Shown in pieces: positions 1 to 10,084 of a stretch of 64,000 bases of DNA. The first letter of the stretch is position 1, and each line of letters begins with the position of its first letter. The notes below the pieces were generated by a model. That model was not told the origin of the DNA. It worked only from the letters and a program-made list of their open reading frames with translations, and made no database searches. This DNA is from Halobacteriales archaeon QS_9_68_17 (GTDB lineage: Archaea; Halobacteriota; Halobacteria; Halobacteriales; Natronoarchaeaceae): contig PXSA01000021.1 in assembly GCA_003023565.1 (NCBI GenBank), forward strand, positions 788 to 64,787, written 5' to 3'. Position numbers and translations under genes: made by a program.

Positions 1-113
1 CCCGGCTCCGAGACGTTCGCCTGCTCGACGAACGACTCCGGCGGCTCGAACGCCTCCTGCTCTTCGAGTCGCGCTTCGAGCTGTACGTCCTCTGCGTTCT
101 CACTGTCTCCCAT
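1..113 (-). CDS. acs: Acetyl-CoA synthetase paralogue, 5' end only
   Basis: Only the first 37 codons lie in the window; the gene runs leftward past base 1. The encoded start (MGDSENAEDVQLEARLEEQ, then PPESFVEQANVSEPG) closely matches the N-terminus of the complete acetyl-CoA synthetase at 2618-4597, and the DNA of 1-42 is almost identical to 4494-4535. The full enzyme would be expected to activate acetate or a related acid with ATP and CoA. The start codon at 111-113 is supported by a TATA-like box about 30 nt upstream. Substrate cannot be judged from this fragment. Confidence 0.85.
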   Translation of the reverse strand, partial: MGDSENAEDVQLEARLEEQEAFEPPESFVEQANVSEP

Positions 114-135
114 GGTACGGATCATCAATAACAAA

Positions 136-148
136 CTCACATAATAAA
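136..148 (-). promoter_or_regulatory. TATA-like box for the left acs paralogue
   Basis: On the minus strand an AT-rich TTTATTATG lies about 26-34 nt before the ATG at 113. In haloarchaea this spacing usually gives a transcript with little or no leader. No Shine-Dalgarno sequence is seen. Confidence 0.4.
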
Positions 149-330
149 TCCCGTATCTAGGTGTCCGAACTCGGAGCCATCGTATCGGCGGTATAACCGG
201 TTTGGGTCGGTGGTTTCGCCCGACGACTGGTCGTAGTAACAGTCCGACAGCGTCGCTCCGTCGGTCCACACCGTTCGCGCGGCGGCGTCAGGGGCCGCTA
301 CCAGTCAACTGGGAATCAGCGTTTAGGTGT

Positions 331-2505
331 TTACTCCGCGTCGTCGGTCGCGCCGAACACCGTGCGGAGGAGTTCGCGCTGTCCCTTCCGGAGGTGGTTG
401 TGGAGCGTGGGGGAGGAAACGCCCATCGCGTCGGCGATCTCCTCGGCGGTGCTCTCGCGCGGCCAGTCGAAGTAGCCGCCGAAGTACGCCGCCCGGAGCG
501 CGGACTCCTGTCGGTCGGTGAGTCGGTCCGGGACGCCCTGGCGGAACTCGCCCGCGGTCGGTTCGCTCCCCTCCACGCTCCGCTTCCCCAGGAGGTCCGC
601 GCTCGGGAAGGCGTCGGCGAGTTCGTCGCTGACCGACCGCACGTCGGCGTCGGGAGCGAGTTCGGCCGTGAGGTCGCTCTCCCCGCTCGCCACGTCGAGT
701 CGGCGGACGGTGGCTCCCGCCTGCGTCAGCGCCACCGACGGCGCGGACCCCGTCAACACGAACTCCAGCAGGAACTCGTCGCCGCGGGTCTCGACGAGGC
801 GGAACTCGGCGATGCCGTCGTCAGCCTCGGCGAACTCGAACGCCGCCGGCGGGGCCGCGCCGGAGAGCGTGACGTAGTACACGAGGGTCCCGTCGCTGCC
901 CGTGACGAGCGATTCGAGCGATAGCCGGCAGTCGAGCGCCTCGGTGACGCGATTGAAAAAGGAGCGGTCGCCGTCGACGCGGAAGGCCAGTTCGACGACC
1001 GTGTCCGACAGGAGCAGTTTCCGCCGTCGGAGCGCGGTGATCGCGTGGCCGACGCGTCGCCCGAGCGTGCCGAGGTGAGCGCGCTCGTCCGCGCAGAAGG
1101 CGTCCGCCCGCTCGGACAGCACGCAGGCGACCCCGTGGGAGGTCTCCCTCGCCGGGAGCGAGACGAGCGCGAGCGAGCGGATCCCCTGTCGCCGGAACGC
1201 GCCGCTCGCGGCGTCGGGCAACGGGTCCGGGCCGTCCTCCGACCGCACGACCGGGCCGTCCGTCTCGACCGCGCCCGTCTCGGCGAGGGCGTCGGCGATC
1301 CGTTCGGCGTCGGCCTCGTCCACGCCGGCCACCGCCTCGGGCGAGAGGGAGTTCGACGCGTGTCCGGACACGCCCACCCACGCTCCCGCGTACGCGGTGT
1401 CGGCCAGTCGCTCGCAGACCGCCCGTTCGATCCCGGCGCGGTCGGTCGCGGCCATCGCGTCCTCCTCGGCCGTCCGGACCGCCTCGACGACCGTCCGGAG
1501 GCGCTGGAGGCGGTCCCGCTCGTCGCGGACCGAGTCCAGCCGTCGCTTCCGGCCCGTGCGGTCGACGAGGAGGACGGCGAAGCCGCCCTCTCGGACCGGT
1601 GCGACGGCCGTGTGACACCAGATCCGCTCGCCGTCGCCGCGAACGCGGTAGCCCGCCCCCTCGTATCGCCCCTCCTCGGCGGCGGTCGAGAGGTGGTCGT
1701 CGGGACGGTTCTCCTCCATCGCCTCGTCGGTGTACAGGGCCGACAGATGGCGGTCGAGCGCGTCCGCCGCGTCGCGGCCGAGGACCCGTTCGGCGCTCTC
1801 CGGCCAGGACGTCACGTACCCCTCGTCGCCGAGGCGGAACGCGCAACAGCCCTCCGCCGCCTCGACCACCGACGCGACGCCGTCGACCGGGTGCCCGCCC
1901 TCGGCCTCGGGTCCGTCCCGCGGCCCGCGTCCGACGAGCGCGTCGATGGCTCCGACGACGCGCTCCTCGTCGGGCGGGTCGAGATACGGCTCTAGCGCCT
2001 CGAAGCTCCCCCATCCGCCGACCGCTTTCACGACCCGCGGACCCACCTCGGCGTCGACCAGCAGTCGCCGGGCGAAGTACTGGCGAAGGTCCCGGACGGC
2101 GATGTCACGGTACCGCTCGTCGCCCGTCTGCTCCGCCGCGCGGCTCGTCACCTCGGCGACGAGCATCTGGACGCGCCGGGGGCTGACGTCGACGAGCGTC
2201 TCGTCGCCGCCGCGGTCGGCAGCGTACCGCCGGATCTCGCGCTCCAGCCCCGGCGGGACGACCGTCTCCCGGTCGGGTTCGCCGTCCCCGTCCCTGACGG
2301 TCAGCAGGTGCCGTTCGGGTGCGGACCCCACTCGGCGGAGGTCGTCGGGGCGCACTCGGACCATCTCGGACGCGCGGAGGCCGGCCTCGCCGGCGAGGCG
2401 GACCAGCAGGGCCTCGCGGTACGTCTCCGCCGCCGCGGTGAGGCGGTCGTACGCCGCCTCGCCGAACCAGTGGTCGCCGCGGTCGGCCGCCGCGGTCGTC
2501 GTCAT
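331..2505 (-). CDS. Bat-like multidomain regulator (tyrosine-recombinase-like domain, PAS, GAF, HTH-10)
   Basis: A 724-residue predicted cytoplasmic sensor-regulator. Residues 1-190 resemble the catalytic core of tyrosine recombinases: GLRASEM holds the first Arg, RDLRQYFARRLL holds the second Arg of the HxxR box (its His is replaced by Arg), and GGWGSFEALEPYL supplies Trp and Tyr. Residues about 205-335 look like a PAS domain, about 340-500 a GAF domain, and 500-724 the bacterioopsin-activator module ending in an HTH-10 helix-turn-helix (TAEEIADAMGVSSPTLHNHLRKGQ is the recognition region, about 690-715). Bat of Halobacterium shares PAS-GAF-HTH-10 and activates bop in response to oxygen or light. 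The gene lies between two acetyl-CoA synthetase genes on the same strand, so control of acetate use is a fair inference. A perfect inverted repeat touches its start codon, suggesting autoregulation. Confidence 0.85.
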   Translation of the reverse strand: MTTTAAADRGDHWFGEAAYDRLTAAAETYREALLVRLAGEAGLRASEMVRVRPDDLRRVGSAPERHLLTVRDGDGEPDRETVVPPGLEREIRRYAADRGGDETLVDVSPRRVQMLVAEVTSRAAEQTGDERYRDIAVRDLRQYFARRLLVDAEVGPRVVKAVGGWGSFEALEPYLDPPDEERVVGAIDALVGRGPRDGPEAEGGHPVDGVASVVEAAEGCCAFRLGDEGYVTSWPESAERVLGRDAADALDRHLSALYTDEAMEENRPDDHLSTAAEEGRYEGAGYRVRGDGERIWCHTAVAPVREGGFAVLLVDRTGRKRRLDSVRDERDRLQRLRTVVEAVRTAEEDAMAATDRAGIERAVCERLADTAYAGAWVGVSGHASNSLSPEAVAGVDEADAERIADALAETGAVETDGPVVRSEDGPDPLPDAASGAFRRQGIRSLALVSLPARETSHGVACVLSERADAFCADERAHLGTLGRRVGHAITALRRRKLLLSDTVVELAFRVDGDRSFFNRVTEALDCRLSLESLVTGSDGTLVYYVTLSGAAPPAAFEFAEADDGIAEFRLVETRGDEFLLEFVLTGSAPSVALTQAGATVRRLDVASGESDLTAELAPDADVRSVSDELADAFPSADLLGKRSVEGSEPTAGEFRQGVPDRLTDRQESALRAAYFGGYFDWPRESTAEEIADAMGVSSPTLHNHLRKGQRELLRTVFGATDDAE

Positions 2506-2528
2506 GGTTTCTCTTTATCGGAGAAACC
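2506..2528. promoter_or_regulatory. Inverted repeat abutting the bat-like start codon
   Basis: GGTTTCTC (2506-2513) and GAGAAACC (2521-2528) are perfect 8-bp arms around a 7-nt spacer, directly next to the ATG at 2505. A TATA-like TTTTACC lies just upstream on the minus strand, so a protein bound here would sit on the transcription start. Probable operator; the binding factor, perhaps the regulator itself, is inferred. Confidence 0.5.
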
Positions 2529-2617
2529 GAAGGTAAAAGTTCGGTATCTGTAGCCGGGTGCCGAAGGAAGTGCGCTGACCGGGCGTCCCAGCTTCGTAAC
2601 CTCTGAAAAGGTGAAAC

Positions 2618-4597
<1,980 letters not shown>

Positions 4598-4621
4598 TAC
4601 TCGCTTGAACCCAGGGAAGAG

Positions 4622-4692
4622 AGGGGTATAAACGTTCTTACTAACGTGATTAGGAGCCGCCGGTCCCCGAGTAGGAACCGTAAACTAATCCA
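4622..4692. promoter_or_regulatory. Divergent promoter region, acs and epimerase
   Basis: Minus strand CGTTTATACC (about 4626-4635) is about 30 nt before the acs ATG. On the plus strand GTAAACTAATCC (about 4679-4690) is about 28 nt before the epimerase ATG at 4715. Both spacings match haloarchaeal TATA elements with short or no leaders. Confidence 0.5.
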
Positions 4693-4714
4693 CCGGGGGA
4701 CCGAACGGGAACCC

Positions 4715-5644
4715 ATGGACCTCTCCGGAAAGCGAGTGCTGGTCACGGGCGGCGCGGGACTGGTCGGTTCCCACATGGCCGACCTGCTCGCTCCCGACAA
4801 CGACGTCCTCGTCGCGGACGACCTCTCGAACGGCTACCGCGACTGGGTCCCGGACGACGCCGAGTTCGTCGACGTGGACCTCACCGATCCCGACGGCGTC
4901 AGCGAGGTCGTCACGCCCGACATCGACGCGGTCTTTCATTTCGCCGCGTCGAAGAACGTCGACACCGACCGCCCGCGCGAGCAGTTCGACGAGAACAACG
5001 CGATGACGTACGGCCTGCTTGAGCGGATGGACGAAGTCGGCGTCTCGAACCTCGCGTTCACTTCCTCCTCGACGGTGTACGGCGAGGCACCCCGCCCCAC
5101 GCCCGAGGACTACGCCCCGCTCGAACCGATCAGCATCTACGGCGCGAGCAAACTCGCCGAGGAAGGACTGCTCTCGACGTACGCCCACACACACGACTTC
5201 ACCGTCTGGACGTTCCGCTTCGCGAACATCCCGGGTCCCGCGTTCGACGGCTCCGTTATCCCGGACTTCGTCGAGAAACTGGACGAGAACCCCGAGACGC
5301 TCACCGTCCTCGGCGACGGGCGACAGGAGAAGTCCTACCTCCACGTCGAGGAGTGCGTCGACGCCATCCGCCACGTCGTCGAACACGCGGACGACGCTCA
5401 CAACGTGTACAACCTCGGCACGCGCACGACGACCTCCGTGAACCGCATCGCGGACATCGTCGCCGACGAGATGGGCGTCAACCCGGAGTACGAGTACACC
5501 GGCGGCGACCGCGGCTGGACCGGCGACGTGCCGAAGATGCGCCTCTCCGTCGAGAAGCTCGCGGCGCTCGGCTGGGAGCCGCCGCTGTCCAGCGACGGGT
5601 CCGTGCGGAAGGCGGCGCGGCAACTGGTCGAGCGGCTGGAGTGA
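4715..5644 (+). CDS. NAD-dependent epimerase/dehydratase (extended SDR, GalE-like)
   Basis: A 309-residue extended short-chain dehydrogenase/reductase. The Rossmann NAD motif VTGGAGLVGSH starts at residue 10, the catalytic Ser/Thr lies in SSSTVYGE (about 125), and the YGASK signature supplies Tyr and Lys (about 150). RFANIPGP and the DGRQEKSYLHVEECV stretch are typical of nucleotide-sugar epimerases/dehydratases such as UDP-glucose 4-epimerase. The likely role is making an activated sugar for glycoproteins or glycolipids in the cytoplasm. I chose the ATG at 4715 because the homologous region begins MDLSGKRVLVTGG; an upstream ATG at 4646 would add 23 basic residues unlike the family. The exact sugar is not deducible. 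Confidence 0.88.
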   Translation: MDLSGKRVLVTGGAGLVGSHMADLLAPDNDVLVADDLSNGYRDWVPDDAEFVDVDLTDPDGVSEVVTPDIDAVFHFAASKNVDTDRPREQFDENNAMTYGLLERMDEVGVSNLAFTSSSTVYGEAPRPTPEDYAPLEPISIYGASKLAEEGLLSTYAHTHDFTVWTFRFANIPGPAFDGSVIPDFVEKLDENPETLTVLGDGRQEKSYLHVEECVDAIRHVVEHADDAHNVYNLGTRTTTSVNRIADIVADEMGVNPEYEYTGGDRGWTGDVPKMRLSVEKLAALGWEPPLSSDGSVRKAARQLVERLE

Positions 5645-5645
5645 G

Positions 5646-5975
5646 TTACACCGAGAACTCCGTTTCCGCCTCGCAGTCGTGCTCTCTCGCCGCTGACGTC
5701 GCTACCGCGGTGTAGGACCCGGCGTCGGGGTCTTCCCACGCCGCCTCGTACGTCGCCGTCCCGCCCGGGTCTATCGTCTCCGACCCGAGCATCTGGGCGA
5801 ACATCCGCCCGTCGCTGAAGCGCCACACCTCCTCCCCGTCGTCGCGGACGGCGAAGTCGGCTTCGAGCGCGTCCGAAAAGGAGAGGTCGACGGGGTCGTC
5901 GCCCTCGTTAGTGACGGTGAAGGTGAACTGGACGTCGTCGTTGACGGTCGCGTCGAGGGTGCCGTGTAGCGGCAT
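5646..5975 (-). CDS. BsuPI-like intracellular proteinase inhibitor domain protein
   Basis: A 109-residue all-beta protein with no signal peptide. The pattern FTFTVTNEGDDPVDLSFSDA, then EVWRFSDGRMFAQML, then PGGTATYEAAWEDPDAGSY is characteristic of the BsuPI family (an immunoglobulin-like fold first described as a Bacillus intracellular serine proteinase inhibitor). It sits 104 bp downstream of the subtilisin-like protease on the same strand, so an inhibitor or chaperone role towards that protease is attractive, but the protease is Tat-exported while this protein has no visible export signal. The inhibitor function is not established for archaeal members. Confidence 0.75.
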   Translation of the reverse strand: MPLHGTLDATVNDDVQFTFTVTNEGDDPVDLSFSDALEADFAVRDDGEEVWRFSDGRMFAQMLGSETIDPGGTATYEAAWEDPDAGSYTAVATSAAREHDCEAETEFSV

Positions 5976-6079
5976 GGAACGGGCTACCGAGCGCCAGGTT
6001 GTATCTCTTGTGCAGGAAAACGAAGGGGACGGAAGGGACAGGAGTGGGGTGGTGTCGCGGGAGGTCGCGGAAACGCCGC

Positions 6080-7210
6080 TCAGTTATCGCTGGAATCGAG
6101 TCCCAGCGCGGCGGCGACGTCGAGCAGACCGTACCCCTGCTCGTTGCTCGACAGGCCGATGTCCTCGGCGGTCTCGCGCAGGCGGTTGCGCGTCTCCGTG
6201 TTGGACCAGTCGTACGCCATGATCTGCGCGGCCGCGCCGGCGACGTGGGGGCAGGCCATCGACGTGCCCGAGAGCTGTTCGTAGCCGCCGCCCGCGTACG
6301 TCGACCAGACGTCGACGCCCGGCGCGGCGATCTCGACCTCGGAGCCGGTCGAGGAGAAGTTCGCCAGCGAGTCGTCCTCCGAGGTGGCGCTGACGGCGAT
6401 ACACTCGGGGAGCGCCGCCGGATAGCTGACGCAGTCGCTACAGGGGCCGTCGTTGCCGGCCGCCGCGACGAGCAGGACGCCGCTGTCGTAGGCGTACCCG
6501 CAGGCGTCGGCGACGACGTTAGAGTAGCCGCCGCCGAGGCTCATGCTCCCCACCTCGTACCCCTGATCCGCGGTCCACTCGATGCCGGCCGCGATGTCGG
6601 AGTAGGAGCCGCCACCGCCGCCGCCGAGCACCTTCGCGGCGTGGAGCGTCGCCTCGGTGCTGACGCCGACGACGCCCTCGTCGTTGTCGAGCGCGCTCGC
6701 CGTGCCGGCGCAGTGGGTCCCGTGGCCGTTGCTGTCGTCCCAGGTCCCCGACCCGGTGAAATCCCGGCCCTCGCCGAGGGTCGCCTGCAGGTCGGGGTGG
6801 TCGGCGTCGATCCCGGTGTCGATGATCGAGACGTCCGCGCCCGCTCCGGTGTAGCCGTTCGCGTGGGCCACGTCGGCGTCGACGCGGTCGATGCCGTACG
6901 GCATATAGTCGTCCAGCGCGTGCATCTCGCCGTTCTCCTCGACGTAGCGAACGTCGGAGCGTGTCGCCACGTTCTCCGCGGCCTGCTTCGGGAGTTCGAG
7001 CGTCATTGCTCCGAACTCGAACTCCCGTTTCACCGTCGTGGCGGCGTTTCTCGCCGCCCGTACGGAACGCCTACCGTTCGTCCCCACGTTGACCGTGACT
7101 CGTTCGTCGGGGTCGGCGCTCGCGAGGCCGACCACTCCGGTCGTCGCCAGCGCGCCGCCGGTCGTTTTAATGACGGTGCGTCGTGAAACGTGGTTGCCAT
7201 TGTCGGACAT
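6080..7210 (-). CDS. Tat-exported subtilisin-like serine protease (S8, halolysin-related)
   Basis: A 376-residue secreted endopeptidase. The N-terminus SRRTVIKTTGGALATTGVVG is a twin-arginine signal, followed by an I9-like propeptide (about 35-105) ending near the DDYMPYGIDRV junction. The catalytic triad is visible: Asp in IIDTGIDADHPD (about 130), His in NGHGTHCAGT (about 165) and Ser in SGTSMACPHVAGA (about 320); the oxyanion Asn is in AAAGNDGP. Four Cys around the catalytic domain could form disulfides. The C-terminal extension of classical halolysins is missing, so it ends at the protease domain. Tat export in haloarchaea lets it fold in the cytoplasm first. A BsuPI-like gene follows it. 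The upstream region is very AT-rich and carries its promoter. Confidence 0.93.
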   Translation of the reverse strand: MSDNGNHVSRRTVIKTTGGALATTGVVGLASADPDERVTVNVGTNGRRSVRAARNAATTVKREFEFGAMTLELPKQAAENVATRSDVRYVEENGEMHALDDYMPYGIDRVDADVAHANGYTGAGADVSIIDTGIDADHPDLQATLGEGRDFTGSGTWDDSNGHGTHCAGTASALDNDEGVVGVSTEATLHAAKVLGGGGGGSYSDIAAGIEWTADQGYEVGSMSLGGGYSNVVADACGYAYDSGVLLVAAAGNDGPCSDCVSYPAALPECIAVSATSEDDSLANFSSTGSEVEIAAPGVDVWSTYAGGGYEQLSGTSMACPHVAGAAAQIMAYDWSNTETRNRLRETAEDIGLSSNEQGYGLLDVAAALGLDSSDN

Positions 7211-7220
7211 GGCGGAACTA

Positions 7221-7250
7221 ACTTTTTATTTTAGTAAGTTAAAATTTGTT
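7221..7250 (-). promoter_or_regulatory. AT-rich promoter of the subtilisin gene
   Basis: The minus strand reads AAATTTTAACTTACTAAAAT here, 11-40 nt before the ATG at 7210, in a region where surrounding DNA is over 60% GC. It contains at least two TATA-like cores at suitable distance for a leaderless or short-leader transcript. Confidence 0.5.
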
Positions 7251-7358
7251 TCTAGGGACTGATCAGAATCAGGTTGCCAATACGACATAAATAACACCGG
7301 ACGTTCGACGGGCGACTGAAACACCGTGGTTTTACGGACGCCGTCCCTACGCAACCGT

Positions 7359-8135
7359 GTGCAGATCGTCGGATACGACACGGGCGCGCCGGGAGAGAGG
7401 GCAGGAGACGGTCGGCAGCCGGCGATACTCGTCGCGTCGGACGGCGTCGTCGACAGGGTAGAACTGTCGACCGGGACGACGCTCGCGTACGCCCTCGGAG
7501 AACGCCGGTGTGCTGGCGCGGTCGACGGCGCGACGCACTACGCCTGTGAGAACGACGGGACCCCTTACTGCGACCAGCACTCGAACACCTGGGTGTGCGC
7601 GCGGTGTACCGGCACCTGCCTCAAGGACGAGATGGACTGCTACGAGGAGCACGCGGTGTATCTCGCGGCGTTCGCCCCGGCGACGTTCAAGGTGGGCGTT
7701 ACCCGACTGTGGCGACTGGAGACTCGCCTCCGCGAGCAGGGTGCCGACCGCGCCGCCCACGTCCACGCGGTCTCGAACGGCCGGATCGCCCGCGAACTCG
7801 AAGCCGAGATCGCGACGGACCTGACCGACAGGGTGCGCGTCCCCGACAAGATAGCCGGCCTCCACCGCACCGTCGACGAGGGCGCGTGGGAACGCACGCT
7901 CGGCGACTTCGACCCGATCGACCGCGGGACGTTCGACTACGGGATCGACCTCGACTCGCGCCCGGTCGTCGAGACGCTCGCCGCCGGCGACGTGGTCGGC
8001 GTGAAGGGACGGGTGCTCGTGCTGACGAACGCCGGTACGACCTACGCCGTCGACCTGCGCGGTCTGGTCGGGTACGAGGTCACGGAGGGAACGGCCGAGA
8101 GGGACCTGCAGTCCAACCTCGGCGCGTTTACCTAA
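7359..8135 (+). CDS. DUF2797 family protein
   Basis: A 258-residue cytoplasmic protein of unknown function. A cysteine-rich module CENDGTPYCDQHSNTWVCAR followed by CTGTCLKDEMDC (about 60-95) could bind zinc. The following block HAVYLAAFAPATFKVGVTR and RLREQGADRAAHV is the conserved DUF2797 core, which has a GIY-YIG-like look (vYLa...fKvGvT, then ARELEAEI). I chose GTG at 7359 (VQIVGYDTG) because relatives start with MQIVGY; the earlier in-frame ATG at 7326 adds residues not seen in the family. No neighbour suggests a function. The nuclease resemblance is an impression from the motif order only. Confidence 0.8.
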   Translation: MQIVGYDTGAPGERAGDGRQPAILVASDGVVDRVELSTGTTLAYALGERRCAGAVDGATHYACENDGTPYCDQHSNTWVCARCTGTCLKDEMDCYEEHAVYLAAFAPATFKVGVTRLWRLETRLREQGADRAAHVHAVSNGRIARELEAEIATDLTDRVRVPDKIAGLHRTVDEGAWERTLGDFDPIDRGTFDYGIDLDSRPVVETLAAGDVVGVKGRVLVLTNAGTTYAVDLRGLVGYEVTEGTAERDLQSNLGAFT

Positions 8136-8167
8136 CCCTTTTCGGGGCGCGGACGGAACGGGGAGGT

Positions 8168-8578
8168 ATGTCGGACGACGAACCCACCGACGGCGAGGAA
8201 TCGGGCGCGGAGGACAACGGCGAGGGCGAGGAGAAGTCCTTCCGAGAGCGCGTCGAAGAGATCCGAGAGAAGCGAGCGGAGGAGGGCGAAGGCGAGGGCG
8301 AGTCCCGCGAGGAGCGCATGGAAGAGATGATGGGCGGCGGTCCCGGCGGCATGGGGGGTGGCGGTGGCAACCCCTTCGCACAGATGATGAGCGGCATGAT
8401 GGGCGGCGGTCCCGGCGCAGGCCCCGGCGGCCCCGGCGGACGCGGCGGCCCTGGCGGCCCCGGCGGGCAGGACGGCGGCAACGAGGAACTCGTGCGCGAG
8501 GTGCGCCAGCTCCGCGACGAGGTCCGCGACGCGACCCGTCAGCTTCAGCGCATCGCTGACGCCGTCGAAGACGACTGA
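8168..8578 (+). CDS. Small acidic protein with Gly-Pro-Met-rich middle
   Basis: A 136-residue hypothetical protein in three parts: residues 1-55 highly acidic with Lys/Arg/Glu helices (EKSFRERVEEIREKRAEEG), residues 55-105 low-complexity Gly/Pro/Met (MMGGGPGGMGGGGGNP and GGPGGRGGPGGPGG), and residues 105-136 a coiled-coil-like helix (ELVREVRQLRDEVRDATRQL). There is no signal peptide or membrane segment. Haloarchaea carry similar small proteins; none has a known role. The coiled coil suggests oligomerisation with the Gly/Pro part as a flexible spacer. The codon use is haloarchaeal in all three parts, so it is likely a true gene. Confidence 0.65.
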   Translation: MSDDEPTDGEESGAEDNGEGEEKSFRERVEEIREKRAEEGEGEGESREERMEEMMGGGPGGMGGGGGNPFAQMMSGMMGGGPGAGPGGPGGRGGPGGPGGQDGGNEELVREVRQLRDEVRDATRQLQRIADAVEDD

Positions 8579-8696
8579 GTCCTTTCTCCGCCCTCTTTTC
8601 GGGCGGCGAGCGTCCGGCCGGCAGCCGCGCACATCGGCGGATCACCCGCCGTGCCGATAGCGCCGTTCGGGGCGACATCGACGGGACCTCGCGGCC

Positions 8697-9800
8697 CTAT
8701 CTGACGCTCTCGTAGATCGTCGCCAGTTCCCGGACGGTCCGGTCGACGCTGAACGACTCGCGGCGCTCCAGACAGTTCTCCGTCAGTCGCTCCCGGTCGG
8801 CGAGCGCGGCCTCGATGCGCTCCCGGAACGCGTCGATGTCGTCCTCCGGGTAGTGATAGCCGGTCACGCCGTCCTGAATGGTCTCCGATAGCGCGCCGCT
8901 GTCGACACCGACGACGGGCGTCCCGCAGGCGTTGGCCTCCAGCGCAACGAGACCCTGCGTCTCGACGGGACTGGGGAACGTGAAGACGTCCAGCGTCGAG
9001 TAGAACGCGGCCATCTCGTCGCGGTCGAGGAAGCCGAGGAAGCGGGCGTCGACGTCCGCGTTCGCCGCCTGTTCTCCTAGATCCTCGCGAGCGGGACCGT
9101 CACCGCCCAGCACGACGGTCGCGTCGAGGCCGTCGGCCGCCTCGATCAGGTCGGTGAGGCGCTTCTCGTAGCCGTGCCGACCGGTGTATCCGATCAGGGT
9201 CTCGCCGACCAGGCCGTGGCGCTCGCGGAACGCCGTCGCGTCGACCGGCCGAAAGCGTTCGGTGTCGATGCCGTTCGAGACGACCTTCACCGGCGCTTCG
9301 ATGCCCACCGTGTCGTTCAGGTACTGGCGGACCGGTTTGGTGGGAACGAGCACCGTGTCGGCGCGGTCGAAGAACCAGCGCTCGTACCCCTCCACGAACC
9401 CGCGGAGACCGGACGCGATACCGTCCGTCGGGGCGAGATAGTCCGTGTACTCCCCGCCCGGCGTGTGATACGAGGCGACGAGCGGCGCGTCCGCGCGGCG
9501 CGCGAGACGCATCGCGCCCAGTCCGAGCGAGTACGGGGTGTGCGCGTGGACGACGTCCACGCCGGCGACGGCGTCGGGCACCTTCGGCGCGCCGAGGCGG
9601 TACCCTTCGTACCAGGGGAAGGGGACGCTCCGCACCGGGTGTTCGTTCGGACCGGGGGTGTGACCGTTCGAGTGCGGGTACACGATGTCCATGCGTCCGC
9701 CGTTCCGGTTCCAGCGGTTGCGCCAGGTGTCTATCGTGTAGGTCACGCCGTTTACCGTAGGAAGATACGTGTCGGTAAAGGCGGCGACCTGGTGTTCCAT
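8697..9800 (-). CDS. GT4-family glycosyltransferase
   Basis: A 367-residue retaining glycosyltransferase of the GT-B fold. The N-terminal domain begins MEHQVAAFTDTYLPTVNGV, the donor domain carries NGIDTERFRPVDA (about 190), IGYTGRHGYEKRLTDLI and the E-x7-E signature FPSPVETQGLVALEANACGTPVV (about 275-300). It resembles PimB/DGDG-synthase-like mannosyl- or glucosyltransferases that act on membrane lipids from the cytoplasmic face, without transmembrane segments. I chose the ATG at 9800 because homology starts there; an upstream ATG at 9845 would add 15 unrelated residues. Another GT4 enzyme ends at the right edge of the window. The acceptor is unknown. Confidence 0.88.
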   Translation of the reverse strand: MEHQVAAFTDTYLPTVNGVTYTIDTWRNRWNRNGGRMDIVYPHSNGHTPGPNEHPVRSVPFPWYEGYRLGAPKVPDAVAGVDVVHAHTPYSLGLGAMRLARRADAPLVASYHTPGGEYTDYLAPTDGIASGLRGFVEGYERWFFDRADTVLVPTKPVRQYLNDTVGIEAPVKVVSNGIDTERFRPVDATAFRERHGLVGETLIGYTGRHGYEKRLTDLIEAADGLDATVVLGGDGPAREDLGEQAANADVDARFLGFLDRDEMAAFYSTLDVFTFPSPVETQGLVALEANACGTPVVGVDSGALSETIQDGVTGYHYPEDDIDAFRERIEAALADRERLTENCLERRESFSVDRTVRELATIYESVR

Positions 9801-10084
9801 TATCCCCCCATTCGTAGAGCAGCGATTAAAAAACTCGTCATTCAACGATCATCCACTCAGTCCGGTCTGCCGTTCGATAGTTAATTCTAGTCAGTCGGTC
9901 GTTCAGCCCCGCACTCGCTCCGTGGAGCGGGCGCGTCGCGCGTCTTTTGTTGTCTGAAAGTTATCTAAGATTATAAACAAAAAATATTTCCATCATTCTC
10001 CCACTACACTCTGTTGGGGCTATCCAGGATAATACTCTCTCTTGTCCTGTCTGGCCCCGGAATCCCCCCCACCCCCCATTTCCG
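9801..10084. other. Intergenic region with AT-rich block and hairpin
   Basis: No convincing gene lies here. A GC-rich hairpin (CGCTCC-GT-GGAGCG, about 9908-9921) is followed by TCTTTTGTTGTC, terminator-like, and then a block at about 9958-9992 (TAAGATTATAAACAAAAAAT) that is exceptionally AT-rich for this genome. It holds promoter candidates for both flanking genes. The hairpin plus T-run does not end any visible gene, so a small RNA is possible but unproven. Confidence 0.4.

Noticed and set aside
202-2186. Long plus-strand frames opposite the bat-like gene
   Set aside because: They are arginine- and serine-rich mirror frames of a GC-rich gene with no domain pattern; the minus-strand gene has clear domains.
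331-2505. A phage or plasmid integrase gene
   Set aside because: The recombinase-like domain is only the first quarter of a sensor-regulator and its HxxR His is changed; no att sites or phage genes are nearby.
8160-8170. Shine-Dalgarno GGAGGT before the GP-rich protein
   Set aside because: It directly touches the ATG, too close to work as a ribosome site.
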